From positions 62,001-126,000 of the forward strand of contig NZ_RJPK01000002.1 in NCBI RefSeq assembly GCF_003943415.1: a stretch of 64,000 bases of DNA, read 5' to 3'. The position numbers and the translations under genes were made by a program. This DNA is from Streptococcus oralis. Lineage in GTDB: Bacteria > Bacillota > Bacilli > Lactobacillales > Streptococcaceae. This document shows, piece after piece, positions 47,381 to 56,615 of this stretch (its first letter is position 1; each line of letters starts with the position of its first letter). The notes under the pieces were generated by a model. It made no database searches and was not told the DNA's origin. It was given only the letters and a program-made list of their open reading frames with translations.

Positions 47381-48418
47381 TTAGGGATTGTTTTTAAGAT
47401 AATCAATCGCATCCTGCAAGGTTTTAACGGGCACGATTTTCATCTCTGTCTTGATTGTTTTAGCAGCTTCTAGGGCTGTTTCATAGTTGCTTTTCGCATT
47501 GGGATCTGCTTTTTTCGCTTCCTCGGTGACTGGATTGTCAGGAGCAAAAAAGATGTTGGCTCCCTGACGAGAGGCTGCAACTACTTTTTTGTCAATTCCA
47601 CCAATATCGCCAACATTTCCATCGCGATCAATGGTTCCCGTACCTGCTACGATACGACCATTACGCAGACCTGGATCTGCTATCTGGGTATAAATAGCTA
47701 GACTAAACATGAGACCGGCACTTGGCCCACCGATACCAGCTGTGGAGAAGCGAATCGGAACGTCACTAGTCACTTCCGTACGGTCAATCAAACCAATCCC
47801 AATTCCGTTTTTCCCATTTTCAAGAGTGATAATTTTACCTTCAGCAGTCTTGACTCTTCCGTCTTCTTCGTAGGTTACCTTGACTGGATCTCCTAGTTTT
47901 TGAGAATTGACATAATCAATCAAGTCCTTGGAACTGTCAAAGGTCTTATCATTAACAGCCGTCACTGTATCCGCAATATTCAAAATACCCTTAAAAGTTG
48001 AATTGTCCGTCACGGTCAAGACATAAACTCCTAGGTACTTGAGTTCGATATCCTTGCCTGCCGTCTTCAAACCTTGATATTTGGCCATGTTTTGAGAAGT
48101 TTGCATGTAGAACTGATTGATCCGCATAAACTCTGCATCAGTAGAGCCACCCGTTGTCTCCTGAGCGCTTCTAATATCCGTAAATGGAGTCAGCCAAGCA
48201 TAAACAAGATGCGACAGGGTTGCATGCTGAATACCGACTGTCACAAACTGGTAAGCTCCTGCTTCCGTATCTTCTGTTTCATTGACTTTTAAAACTTGAC
48301 GAATATCTTCCGCTCCACCTGGAACTTCTATGTAGTAAGGTAAAGGTACTACAAAGGCCAAAAACGTCAATACTAGTGCTAGGATGACATATAAGGGCCA
48401 TCTAGTTTTTTTCTTCAT
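47381..48418 (-). CDS. sepM: Membrane PDZ/Lon-type protease SepM
   Basis: A 345-residue extracytoplasmic protease. One N-terminal anchor ([21 protein letters not shown]), a PDZ domain (about residues 120-205) and a Lon-type catalytic domain with the Ser-Lys dyad Ser233 (GGPSAGLMF) and Lys278 (GGIDKKV). SepM of S. mutans trims the competence-stimulating peptide, and this family is widespread in streptococci; the substrate here is inferred. Its start overlaps the coaD end by 17 bases. Confidence 0.9.
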   Translation of the reverse strand: MKKKTRWPLYVILALVLTFLAFVVPLPYYIEVPGGAEDIRQVLKVNETEDTEAGAYQFVTVGIQHATLSHLVYAWLTPFTDIRSAQETTGGSTDAEFMRINQFYMQTSQNMAKYQGLKTAGKDIELKYLGVYVLTVTDNSTFKGILNIADTVTAVNDKTFDSSKDLIDYVNSQKLGDPVKVTYEEDGRVKTAEGKIITLENGKNGIGIGLIDRTEVTSDVPIRFSTAGIGGPSAGLMFSLAIYTQIADPGLRNGRIVAGTGTIDRDGNVGDIGGIDKKVVAASRQGANIFFAPDNPVTEEAKKADPNAKSNYETALEAAKTIKTEMKIVPVKTLQDAIDYLKNNP

Positions 48419-48890
48419 GTTCTAATTCCTCCACGACACTGTTTGGGACATATTGCTGAATCTCCTGACCAAACTTCAGGAGCTCTCTCATGGCTGACGA
48501 GCTGATATAGAGATGCTCTGGGCGACTATATAGGTAGACAGTCTCGATCTCTGGAGCCAGTTGATGATTGTAGTAGTCAAAACTAGCCTCATATTGCAAG
48601 TCTGTAGCATTCCGCAAGCCACGGACAAGAGTTTTAGCACCCAGTCTTCTTGCGACATCGACGACTAGTTGGTCATGAGAAGCCAACACCTCTACATTAC
48701 CTAAATGCGCCACAGCTTTTTCAACTGCTCGTTTGCGATTTTCAACGGGGAGAAAGCCTTGTTTGTGGGGATTGTAGAAAACCCCGACATAGAGCTTATC
48801 AAAGAGTTTGCTGGCACGTTCAATGATATCCAGATGTCCATTTGTCATCGGATCAAATGAACCTGTAAATAATCCAATTTTATCTGACAT
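48402..48890 (-). CDS. coaD: Phosphopantetheine adenylyltransferase
   Basis: CoaD (162 residues) makes dephospho-coenzyme A from 4'-phosphopantetheine and ATP. It has the nucleotidyltransferase HIGH-like motif [17 protein letters not shown], the [16 protein letters not shown] segment, and ISSSAMREL (SSTxRE-like), typical of bacterial CoaD. Overlaps rsmD by 11 bases and sepM by 17, in a dense operon rsmD-coaD-sepM. Confidence 0.95.
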   Translation of the reverse strand: MSDKIGLFTGSFDPMTNGHLDIIERASKLFDKLYVGVFYNPHKQGFLPVENRKRAVEKAVAHLGNVEVLASHDQLVVDVARRLGAKTLVRGLRNATDLQYEASFDYYNHQLAPEIETVYLYSRPEHLYISSSAMRELLKFGQEIQQYVPNSVVEELEHEEKN

Positions 48891-49419
48891 AAACTGTCAC
48901 CTTACTAATCCCATATATTTTTTCCTTCCAGATGCCTAAGCAGGCGATTTCTTCTGGGAGTTCTACAGACTTATCGGTTTCGCAGACAACCATGACCTCT
49001 TGGGAGAAAAGGTTTCTTTCTGCCATTTTTTCGATATCTGCAACGATTTGTTCCTTGGCATAGGGAGGGTCTAAAAAAATGAGATCGAAGGGTCCAGATA
49101 CCTGCTCCAGAGCTCGTTCCGCATCCATCTTGAGGAATTGAAATTTTCCAACTTCCTTGGTCATCTGGATATTTTCAGTGATGACAGCTTGTGCCTTTCG
49201 ATCCCGTTCCACTAAGACAGCACTGGACATGCCTCTTGACACAGCTTCAATAGACAGACCGCCACTGCCTGCATAAAGATCCAAGACACGACCACCCTCA
49301 AAATAGGGACCTATCATGTTAAAGATAGCTCCTCTCACCTTATCAGATGTCGGCCTAGTCGTCTTGCCTTCTAGCGTCTTGAGGGGACGCCCTCCATAGA
49401 TTCCTGATACGATTTTCAT
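48880..49419 (-). CDS. rsmD: 16S rRNA (guanine966-N2)-methyltransferase
   Basis: RsmD (179 residues) methylates G966 of 16S rRNA using SAM. Motif I region [20 protein letters not shown] near residue 43 and the catalytic [13 protein letters not shown] (DPPY) are typical. The start [16 protein letters not shown] is that of the family. It begins the cluster rsmD-coaD-sepM. Confidence 0.95.
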   Translation of the reverse strand: MKIVSGIYGGRPLKTLEGKTTRPTSDKVRGAIFNMIGPYFEGGRVLDLYAGSGGLSIEAVSRGMSSAVLVERDRKAQAVITENIQMTKEVGKFQFLKMDAERALEQVSGPFDLIFLDPPYAKEQIVADIEKMAERNLFSQEVMVVCETDKSVELPEEIACLGIWKEKIYGISKVTVYVR

Positions 49420-49455
49420 ACCGTTTATTATACCAAATTATAGGCAAAAAGAGAA

Positions 49456-49478
49456 AGAAAACCGAACCTTGCGGTTCG
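49456..49478 (-). terminator. Terminator of asnA
   Basis: CGAACC-TTGC-GGTTCG; on the minus strand followed by GTTTTCTTTC, six bases after the stop. Confidence 0.85.
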
Positions 49479-49483
49479 ATTCT

Positions 49484-50476
49484 CTACAAGATATTTTCGT
49501 AAGTATCGCGGACTTCTTGAGGCCAGACACTGGTCTGAACTTCTCCAATGTGTTTCTTACGAAGAAGGAACATGGCCATCCGAGACTGTCCGATACCCCC
49601 ACCGATTGTCAATGGGAAAAGGCCGTTAAGCAGAGCCTTATGCCATTCCAACTCCAGACGATCTTCGTCTCCTGTAAGGGCAACTTGGCGACGAAGCGTG
49701 TCTTCATCTACCCGAATCCCCATTGAGGAAAGTTCAAAGGCACAGCCAAGAGGTTCATTCCAAACCAGGATATCCCCATTCAATCCCTTGTAGCCATTTT
49801 CAGACTCTGTTGTCCAATCATCGTAGTCAGGTGCACGACCGTCATGAGGTTTCCCGTCAGGCAACTCGCCACCAATACCAATCAAGAAGACTGCACCAAA
49901 CTCTTTACAGATTGCGTTTTCACGCTCTTTTGGTGTCAAGTCTGGGTAACGTTCTACCAACTCTTCTGTATGGATAAAGGTGATTTGTTTTGGCAAGATC
50001 GATTCGATATCATAGCGAGCTTCTACTGCTAGCTCTGTCAGACGAATAGCCTTGTAAATCTTTTCAACTGTTTCTTTGAGATAAGCGACATTGCGTTGTC
50101 CGTTTGGAATCACTTTTTCCCAGTCCCACTGGTCTACATAAACAGAGTGGGTAGCATCAAGTGAATCTTCGTCTGGACGAAGGGCCTTCATGTGAACAAA
50201 TAGACCCTCACCCTCACCGAAACTAAAACGAGCCAAGGTATGGCGTTTCCATTTAGCAAGTGAATGAACGACCTCATAGGTTTCATCTGGAATTTGCAAG
50301 ACCTTCACAGTTACTGCATTTTCAACACCTGAAAGGTTATCCTGCATCCCATCGCCGACCCTACTCAAGATAGGACCTTGAACTTCGACAACTTCTAACT
50401 TATCTTTCAAATACTGGGTAAAAGTGTTTTTGACAAAGGAAATTTCTTCTTGTTGCTGGATAAAACTTTTCTTCAT
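49484..50476 (-). CDS. asnA: Aspartate-ammonia ligase
   Basis: AsnA (330 residues) makes asparagine from aspartate, ammonia and ATP. It is related to class II tRNA synthetases: the N-terminal [61 protein letters not shown] and the C-terminal [14 protein letters not shown] motif agree with the family. Single gene with its own terminator. Confidence 0.95.
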   Translation of the reverse strand: MKKSFIQQQEEISFVKNTFTQYLKDKLEVVEVQGPILSRVGDGMQDNLSGVENAVTVKVLQIPDETYEVVHSLAKWKRHTLARFSFGEGEGLFVHMKALRPDEDSLDATHSVYVDQWDWEKVIPNGQRNVAYLKETVEKIYKAIRLTELAVEARYDIESILPKQITFIHTEELVERYPDLTPKERENAICKEFGAVFLIGIGGELPDGKPHDGRAPDYDDWTTESENGYKGLNGDILVWNEPLGCAFELSSMGIRVDEDTLRRQVALTGDEDRLELEWHKALLNGLFPLTIGGGIGQSRMAMFLLRKKHIGEVQTSVWPQEVRDTYENIL

Positions 50477-50550
50477 AAGCTACTCCTCAAAAAATTAATT
50501 AAAAGCATTATACACCTATTTCCAAGAAAAGAAAAGGGTAAATAAGAGAA

Positions 50551-50576
50551 AGTCAGTGCTCTTTGGAACACTGACT
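50551..50576 (-). terminator. Terminator after the Bax-inhibitor-like gene
   Basis: AGTCAGTGCTC-TTTG-GAACACTGACT; on the minus strand followed by TTCTCTT, so the T-run is weak. Confidence 0.7.
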
Positions 50577-50586
50577 CTATAGACTT

Positions 50587-51270
50587 TTAATCGTTTCGAC
50601 CAAAAATTCGTAAGATGCTAAGGAAGAGGTTGATAAAGTCTAGATAGATGCTGAGCGCCATTGAAATGACCCAACCTGTCGCTACTTGTCCTCTTGACTG
50701 CTCATAAACATAGCGAATCTTTTGGTTATCCCAAGCAATCAAACCTGAGAAGACCAAAACCATGGCAATACTAATCATGTAGTCAAAGAAGCCACTAGCC
50801 AAGAAAATATTCACAATCATGGCAATGATGAGGCCAACAAGCGCCGCCATCAGAGCTCGTCCCATTCCACTCAAATCTTTCTTGGTGAAAATCCCGATTG
50901 CCGCCATGACAAAGAAAAGAAGGGCACTGGATACAAAGGCTGATAAGACGGTTCCAGGTGTATAGAAGGCTACGACAAAACTAAGCGTAAATCCATTTAA
51001 AACAGAATAAACTAAAAATACTGGCAGAGCTGCTGGGCTATTTTTTGCAGCCATGCTACTTGCAACAAAGACCAGACCAAGTTCTGCAAAAGTTGCAATC
51101 ATCAACCAGAGACGGCCATGCATTAAAAAGTAGATCAATTGGGACTGAAAGACTGTCAACATCAAAGCTGACACCAGAGCTGATAGACCAATCCCAAGCC
51201 CCACAAAGGCATAAACCTTAGCGTAAAATTGATTGAGACCTGAACGTTCTTGAATAATTGTTTGATTCAT
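50587..51270 (-). CDS. Bax inhibitor-1 family membrane protein
   Basis: A 227-residue seven-helix protein of the BI-1/YccA family (UPF0005). Conserved Asp residues in the terminal helices (SGLIAWDNQKI and ALSIYLDFINLFLSILRIFG) match the family, whose members include B. subtilis YetJ, a pH-sensitive calcium leak channel. In E. coli YccA interacts with FtsH. The role in streptococci is unknown. Confidence 0.88.
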   Translation of the reverse strand: MNQTIIQERSGLNQFYAKVYAFVGLGIGLSALVSALMLTVFQSQLIYFLMHGRLWLMIATFAELGLVFVASSMAAKNSPAALPVFLVYSVLNGFTLSFVVAFYTPGTVLSAFVSSALLFFVMAAIGIFTKKDLSGMGRALMAALVGLIIAMIVNIFLASGFFDYMISIAMVLVFSGLIAWDNQKIRYVYEQSRGQVATGWVISMALSIYLDFINLFLSILRIFGRND

Positions 51271-51324
51271 TCTGATTCTCCTTTTTCTATAAATATGTCT
51301 TGATTATAACAAAGTTTTTATAAA

Positions 51325-52065
51325 TTAGCTGAAATAAAACATCAAAATGCCTGCGGCAATGGCAACATTGAGACTCTCTGCTCGACCCTTCATGCCAATA
51401 TGAACCAGCTGGTCAGCACTCTCAGCCATGATAGAACTAATCCCCTGCCCTTCATTTCCCATGACTAAAACAAAATCTTCTAGGGTAGAAAGCTCACGAT
51501 AGTCCTTGGATTCTTTGGATAAGGTCGTTGCTAGAATGGGCATAGCAGTCTTCTTAGCCTCTTCTACAAAGGAAGCAAGAGACATCCGATAGATGGGCAA
51601 GTGAAAATGACTGCCTTGCATGGAACGCAGGGTCTTGAGACTGTATATATCTGCTGACTTGTCTGAGACAATAACCCCTGTAAAACCTGCAGCATCCGCA
51701 GTCCGAATCATAGTACCCACATTGCCAGGATCTTGAACGTCTTCTAAAAATAGAAACTTGCCCTGACGAAGATCAGGCAGTCCCACTTCTTCTTTTTGAA
51801 TAACTGCGACAATGCCCTGAGGAGTTTGCGTATCTGCCAAATCCCGCAAAATCTCCTCTGAAATCCAGACAGTTTGAGGAAAAGCAGCTAACTGATCTCG
51901 GTGACTTTCTAGGGCAAAGATTTTCTCAATCGTTACTCCTGCTTGAACAGCTTCTTCGAATAAGTGCCAACCTTCAATCAAATAGGCAGACTTTCGATAT
52001 TTTTTTTGATGCAATTTCTTGGCATTTTTCACCACAGAATTGGCTTTTGAGGTTATAATAGTCAT
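51325..52065 (-). CDS. TrmH-family RNA 2'-O-methyltransferase
   Basis: A 246-residue SPOUT methyltransferase. N-terminal substrate-binding domain (SKANSVVKNAKKLHQKKYRK) followed by the catalytic knot: FLEDVQDPGNVGTMIRTADAAGF (motif 1), FVLVMGNEGQGIS (motif 2) and HIGMKGRAESLNVAIAAGI (motif 3). It probably methylates a ribose in 23S rRNA or a tRNA; the target is not identifiable. The first ATG at 52065 has no ribosome-binding site but sits six bases from TGTTATAAT, so the mRNA may be leaderless. Divergent from acyP. Confidence 0.88.
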   Translation of the reverse strand: MTIITSKANSVVKNAKKLHQKKYRKSAYLIEGWHLFEEAVQAGVTIEKIFALESHRDQLAAFPQTVWISEEILRDLADTQTPQGIVAVIQKEEVGLPDLRQGKFLFLEDVQDPGNVGTMIRTADAAGFTGVIVSDKSADIYSLKTLRSMQGSHFHLPIYRMSLASFVEEAKKTAMPILATTLSKESKDYRELSTLEDFVLVMGNEGQGISSIMAESADQLVHIGMKGRAESLNVAIAAGILMFYFS

Positions 52066-52080
52066 AGAAACATTATAACA
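52054..52080. promoter_or_regulatory. Divergent promoters for TrmH-family methylase and acyP
   Basis: Minus-strand extended -10 TGTTATAAT (52072-52080) is six bases before the methylase ATG. Plus-strand TATAAT (52054-52059) points to acyP, with no convincing -35. The two overlap within 30 bases, so use of one may hinder the other. Confidence 0.55.
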
Positions 52081-52098
52081 CAATTAAAGGGGGTTAGT

Positions 52099-52377
52099 AT
52101 GCAAAAGGTTAGAATGATTGCCCAAGGTAGGGTGCAGGGTGTTGGTTTTCGCTGGGGTGTTTATACTCTAGCGCTTGAAATCGGTGGCATCACTGGTCGT
52201 GTCTGGAATAACGACGATGGTACAGTGGAAATTCTCGCTCAGACAGACTCCTCTGCTACCATGGCGAAATTTATCCAAGAAATCCGAAAAGGCCCTACAC
52301 CTTTCTCAAAAGTCACCTATCTGGATGTGCAGATGAGCAACTTTTCATCCTATTCAGACTTCAAAGTCGCAAATTAG
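52099..52377 (+). CDS. acyP: Acylphosphatase
   Basis: A 92-residue acylphosphatase that hydrolyses acyl phosphates such as acetyl or carbamoyl phosphate. The signature GRVQGVGFRWGVYTLA contains the catalytic Arg, and Asn in GRVWNNDDGTVEI completes the active site. It precedes yidC by about 75 bases on the same strand, a conserved neighbour in streptococci. Confidence 0.95.
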   Translation: MQKVRMIAQGRVQGVGFRWGVYTLALEIGGITGRVWNNDDGTVEILAQTDSSATMAKFIQEIRKGPTPFSKVTYLDVQMSNFSSYSDFKVAN

Positions 52378-52454
52378 GTCTCCAGAACTATTGTATATTT
52401 TACAAAAAAACAGTAGAATAGAAAGGTATAATTTTTAAAGAAGGAATGAAAACA

Positions 52455-53375
52455 TTGAAATCTATTAAACGTTTTGCCCTCTCTGCTATGGGAGTGGCTA
52501 TGCTACTTATCTTGACAGGCTGTGTTTCTGTTGATAAAACGACTGGAGAACCGACTGGATTTATCTGGAACACCATCGGAGCGCCTATGGCAGAGGCCAT
52601 CAAATACTTTGCTAATGATATGGGACTTGGTTTTGGGATGGGGATTATCATCGTCACCATTATCGTGCGTTTGATTATCTTGCCACTCGGTATCTACCAA
52701 TCGTGGAAAGCGACGCTTCACTCTGAAAAGATGAACGCCCTCAAACACGTGCTTGAACCACATCAAACACGTCTCAAAGAAGCAACAACTCAAGAAGAAA
52801 AACTTAAGGCTCAACAAGCTCTCTTTGCCGCCCAAAAAGAACATGGTATCAGCATGCTAGGAGGCGTCGGATGTTTCCCTATCTTGCTCCAAATGCCTTT
52901 CTTCTCTGCTATCTACTTTGCAGCCCAGCACACTGAAGGGGTAGCTAGCTCTACCTTCTTGGGTATCGAACTTGGTTCACCAAGTATGATCCTCGTAGCC
53001 TTTGCTGGTGTCCTCTACTATCTCCAATCAATCCTCTCGCTTCATGGCGTAGAAGATGAGATGCAAAGAGAACAGCTCAAGAAAATGATCTACATGAGCC
53101 CACTCATGATTGTGGTCTTCTCCCTCTTCTCACCAGCTAGTGTGACGCTTTACTGGGTTGTCGGTGGTTTCATGATGATTCTCCAACAATTTATCGTCAA
53201 CTATGTCGTTCGTCCAAAACTTCGTCAAAAAGTACGTGAAGAATACGAAAAGAACCCTCCGAAAGTCAGCCCTTCTGCAGGTGCAAGAAAAGATGTGACT
53301 CCTAAGCAGGCTCAAGCGATCACGACCAATAAGAAAAAGAAAAACCGCAACTCTGGCAAACAACGATCTAGATAA
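52455..53375 (+). CDS. yidC: Membrane protein insertase YidC (lipoprotein type)
   Basis: YidC/Oxa1-type insertase that folds membrane proteins with or without SecYEG. A lipoprotein signal (LLILTGC, lipobox Cys) is followed by five transmembrane segments (VTIIVRLIILPLGIYQSW to LYWVVGGFMMIL). The tail is basic (KKKKNRNSGKQRSR) and can contact the ribosome. It is one of two YidC paralogues expected in streptococci; the other is usually by rnpA. I choose the TTG start at 52455, nine bases after AAGGA, because an ATG at 52446 would sit directly on that site. Confidence 0.9.
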   Translation: MKSIKRFALSAMGVAMLLILTGCVSVDKTTGEPTGFIWNTIGAPMAEAIKYFANDMGLGFGMGIIIVTIIVRLIILPLGIYQSWKATLHSEKMNALKHVLEPHQTRLKEATTQEEKLKAQQALFAAQKEHGISMLGGVGCFPILLQMPFFSAIYFAAQHTEGVASSTFLGIELGSPSMILVAFAGVLYYLQSILSLHGVEDEMQREQLKKMIYMSPLMIVVFSLFSPASVTLYWVVGGFMMILQQFIVNYVVRPKLRQKVREEYEKNPPKVSPSAGARKDVTPKQAQAITTNKKKKNRNSGKQRSR

Positions 53376-53384
53376 GACTCAAAA

Positions 53385-53411
53385 GGCTTAGCTGAAAGGC
53401 TAAGTCTTTTT
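53385..53411 (+). terminator. Terminator of acyP-yidC
   Basis: GGCTTAGC-TGAAAG-GCTAAGTC with one wobble, followed by TTTTT. Confidence 0.82.
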
Positions 53412-53417
53412 GCATCA

Positions 53418-53444
53418 CAAAAGCCCGATGTTTCCATCAGGCTT
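53418..53444 (-). terminator. Terminator of pflA
   Basis: AAGCCCGATG-TTTC-CATCAGGCTT stem; on the minus strand followed by TTGTG, a weak T-run. Confidence 0.65.
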
Positions 53445-53448
53445 CTTT

Positions 53449-54243
53449 TTATCCATGTACACGTTTCATATAGTCTTGATAACTTTCTGTATCCATCAAT
53501 TCCTTGGCATTCTTAACACGGTCCGCTGTTGGAGGTTTGACTCCTTCGAGCGAATATGGAATCCCAAGTTCACGCCACTTGAATTCTCCCATAGTGTGAT
53601 AAGGTAGGATTTCAAATTTGTCAACGTTTTTGAGGGTTTTGACGAATTTACCAAGTTCAATCAAATCCTCATCTCTATCTGTCAATCCCGGAACCAGCAC
53701 ATGGCGAATCCAAACAGGCTTCCCAATATCTGATAGGTACTGGGCACAGGCCAAGATATTTTTATTGGTTTGGCTAGTGACAATCTTGTGCTGTTCTTCG
53801 TTGATTTCCTTGATATCCAAGAGAACCAAATCTGTCACAGCCATGAGTTTATTAAACTTTTCGAGATAACGTGGTTTATTACGGAATGGAAGGGCGCAGG
53901 TATCCAAGGTACAGTGGATTCCTTTTTCCTTGGCCTTGGTAAAGAGGGCAATCAAGAAATCAATCTGTAAGAGAGCCTCTCCACCACTGACAGTGATTCC
54001 TCCCTTGTCTCCCCAGAAACCACGGTAGCGAAGGGCTTCTGTCAAGACATCGTCTACTGTCCGTTCGCGTGATTTATTGGTCTCCATAGCCCATGTATCA
54101 GGGTTATGACAGTACTGGCAACGCATGTGACAACCCTGCAAAAAGACAATAAAACGAATCCCAGGACCATCTACCGCCCCAAAACTCTCTGTCGAATGCA
54201 CCATTCCTGTCACTTGTCCATAGTCAATTGTTTCTTCAGACAT
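53449..54243 (-). CDS. pflA: Pyruvate formate-lyase-activating enzyme
   Basis: A 264-residue radical-SAM enzyme that installs the glycyl radical on pyruvate formate-lyase, needed for mixed-acid fermentation under low oxygen. The [4Fe-4S]-binding cysteines C38, C42 and C45 lie in GCHMRCQYCHNPDTW, and GGITVSGGEALLQIDFL is the SAM-binding GGE motif. It has its own terminator; no pfl structural gene is in this window. Confidence 0.95.
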   Translation of the reverse strand: MSEETIDYGQVTGMVHSTESFGAVDGPGIRFIVFLQGCHMRCQYCHNPDTWAMETNKSRERTVDDVLTEALRYRGFWGDKGGITVSGGEALLQIDFLIALFTKAKEKGIHCTLDTCALPFRNKPRYLEKFNKLMAVTDLVLLDIKEINEEQHKIVTSQTNKNILACAQYLSDIGKPVWIRHVLVPGLTDRDEDLIELGKFVKTLKNVDKFEILPYHTMGEFKWRELGIPYSLEGVKPPTADRVKNAKELMDTESYQDYMKRVHG

Positions 54244-54360
54244 ATCGTCACCTTCCTTGAAACCGTTTTATAGTTTTATTATATCACGACTTGAGGGAAA
54301 AACAAGATTTTTGTCTATTTTTTAGAAAGCAATCTGTTTTTCACTTTCATTTTCATTTTT

Positions 54361-55617
54361 TTAATGATCGGGTTCAAAATCAAAACCATACAAGGTTGCA
54401 AAATAGTCCTCAGGACGCTCTGCACGGCGGATTTGGCGGGCTTTACCTTCTTCGGTATAGAGGATTTCCGCTGAACGCAGTTTGGCATTGTACTGATAAC
54501 CCATGGAGAATCCATGTGCACCTGTATCATGAATCACCAGCAAATCACCGATTTCTGTATGAGGTAGTTCGCGATTAATGGCAAATTTATCATTGTTTTC
54601 ACAGAGTGAACCGACCACGTCTACGACCTCAACTGGTCCGTCTGGATGGGTCAGATTGGTGATATGGTGGTAGGCTCCATACATGGCTGGGCGCATGAGG
54701 TTGACTGCTGATGCATCCACACCTAGATAGGTACGATAAGTTTTCTTTTTATGGGTGACTGTTGTGACAAGAACCCCGTGCGGTGCCAACATAAAACGGC
54801 CCAATTCAGTGAAAATCTTGACCTGCCCAAGACCTGCCGGCGTAAGGACTTCTTCATAAACCTTACGCACCCCCTCACCAATCACAGCAATGTCATTTGG
54901 CTCCTGGTCTGGGCGGTAGTTAACACCGATTCCGCCAGAAAGGTTAATAAAGTCCAGCGAAATGCCCAATTTTTCCTTGATTTCCACAGCTAATTCAAAG
55001 AGCTGACGGGCCAACTCTGGATAGTAGAGATGGGTCACGGTATTGGATGCTAGGAAGGAATGAATCCCAAAAGTCCTAGCTCCTTTTTCCTTCAAAATCG
55101 CAAAGGCTTCAAAAAGCTGGTCCTTGGTCATGCCAAACTTGGCTTCTCCAGGATTGTCCATAATGTCTGTCCCCAGTTCAAAAACACCACCAGGATTGTA
55201 ACGACAAGAGATGATTTCTGGAATGCCTGCTGCACGCTCCAGATGTTCAATGTCTTCAAAGGCATCCAAGTTAATGGTTGCGCCCAATTCACGCGCATAA
55301 GCGTACTCTTGGTCTGGGGTATTGTTAGAAGAGAACATGATCTCAGAACCTGCAAATTCAAGTTTATGACTCATCAAGAGCTCTACATAACTAGAACAGT
55401 CCACACCACAACCTTCCTCTTTGAGGATTTTCAAGATGGCTGGGGTTGGAGTGGCCTTGACTGCAAAATATTCTTTAAATCCCTTATTCCAGGAAAAGGC
55501 CTGGTTGACTGCTCTTGCTTTTTCACGAATCCCCTTCTCGTCATACAAGTGGAAGGGAGTCGGGAACTCTGCAACAATTGTTTCTAAATCTTCACGGCTG
55601 ATAAATGGTGTTTTCAT
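54361..55617 (-). CDS. lysA: Diaminopimelate decarboxylase
   Basis: LysA (418 residues) converts meso-diaminopimelate to L-lysine with pyridoxal phosphate. The PLP lysine is K54 in YFAVKATPTP; HSFLASNTV, the glycine-rich LSGGIGVNYRP loop, FTELGRFMLAPHG and GSLCENNDKFA (active-site Cys and Glu) complete the fold III enzyme. Lysine is the third residue of pneumococcal peptidoglycan stem peptides, so this supports cell-wall synthesis. Start at 55617 follows GAAGGATGC. Single gene. Confidence 0.94.
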   Translation of the reverse strand: MKTPFISREDLETIVAEFPTPFHLYDEKGIREKARAVNQAFSWNKGFKEYFAVKATPTPAILKILKEEGCGVDCSSYVELLMSHKLEFAGSEIMFSSNNTPDQEYAYARELGATINLDAFEDIEHLERAAGIPEIISCRYNPGGVFELGTDIMDNPGEAKFGMTKDQLFEAFAILKEKGARTFGIHSFLASNTVTHLYYPELARQLFELAVEIKEKLGISLDFINLSGGIGVNYRPDQEPNDIAVIGEGVRKVYEEVLTPAGLGQVKIFTELGRFMLAPHGVLVTTVTHKKKTYRTYLGVDASAVNLMRPAMYGAYHHITNLTHPDGPVEVVDVVGSLCENNDKFAINRELPHTEIGDLLVIHDTGAHGFSMGYQYNAKLRSAEILYTEEGKARQIRRAERPEDYFATLYGFDFEPDH

Positions 55618-55683
55618 AAGCATCCTTCTATTCTGTTTGCAAAGAAAGGCTGGGACAATCGTTCCAACCTTTAGTTCTATCTC

Positions 55684-56511
55684 TTATTTGTCTTCGTCAA
55701 AGATATTTCCAATCTCAACATCGATGGATTGGTTCTTGACATCAATATTGGTTACTTTCAAGAGTGACTTGTAATCAAACTGTTTTTCACGTTCTTCTTG
55801 GGCATTGTCTGCAAAGACTGCGACACCAGCCAATTCAGAATCGAACTCACGCAAGAGACTAATCATCCCGTTGACAGTTCCACCACCTTTTAGGAAGTCA
55901 TCCACAATCAAGACACGACTGCCTGCCTTGAGGCTGCGTTTTGAAAGGAACATTTTCTCAATACGGTCACCGCTTGAACCTGATACATAGTTGACGCTGA
56001 CCGTTGAACCTTCAGTGATTTTCAAGTCACGTCGCACAATGACAAATGGAACGTTGAGGACATTGGCAACTGCATTTGCGAGTGGCACACCTTTTGTTGC
56101 TACTGTCATAACGGCATCGATTTTTTGGTCCATAAAGCTCTTGGCAATGATACGCCCAATATTTTTCAAAATGGCAGGTGTACTGAGCAGATCAGACAGA
56201 TAGATATAGCCGCCCGGCAAGATACGATCACTTTCTGAAAGTTTGTCACGCAAGTCTGCAATCATTTCTTTAGCTTCATGACTAGAAATTGATGGTGTAA
56301 AGATAACGCCACCACCTGCTCCAGTCACAGTCTGAATATGGCCGATTTCGATTTCCTCAAAGGCACGCTTGATAATCACGATATCCTCTGAAATCGATGA
56401 TTTAGCAGATTCGTACTTTTCTGCAAAGGTGTTGAGACTGGTTAGTTTGTATGGATTATTAATCAAATAGTTGGAAATGACAACCATCCGATCACTTCTT
56501 CTTAATTTCAT
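55684..56511 (-). CDS. purR: Purine operon regulator PurR
   Basis: A 275-residue regulator of the PurR/PRTase family: an N-terminal winged helix (RRSDRMVVISNYLINNPYKL) and a phosphoribosyltransferase-like domain with the PRPP loop VLIVDDFLKGGGTVNG (about residues 197-212). In lactococci and streptococci PurR activates purine biosynthesis genes in response to PRPP by binding PurBoxes. Lies in the minus-strand chain between lysA and yhaM, with its own start region. Confidence 0.92.
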   Translation of the reverse strand: MKLRRSDRMVVISNYLINNPYKLTSLNTFAEKYESAKSSISEDIVIIKRAFEEIEIGHIQTVTGAGGGVIFTPSISSHEAKEMIADLRDKLSESDRILPGGYIYLSDLLSTPAILKNIGRIIAKSFMDQKIDAVMTVATKGVPLANAVANVLNVPFVIVRRDLKITEGSTVSVNYVSGSSGDRIEKMFLSKRSLKAGSRVLIVDDFLKGGGTVNGMISLLREFDSELAGVAVFADNAQEEREKQFDYKSLLKVTNIDVKNQSIDVEIGNIFDEDK

Positions 56512-56615
56512 TTTTATTTACCATTCCATTTAATTTTGATATTTTATCCATTATACCATATTCACATAAAAAAACGAACATTATTGCGTAAAAAATGCTC
56601 GTTTTTCTTAAATTA

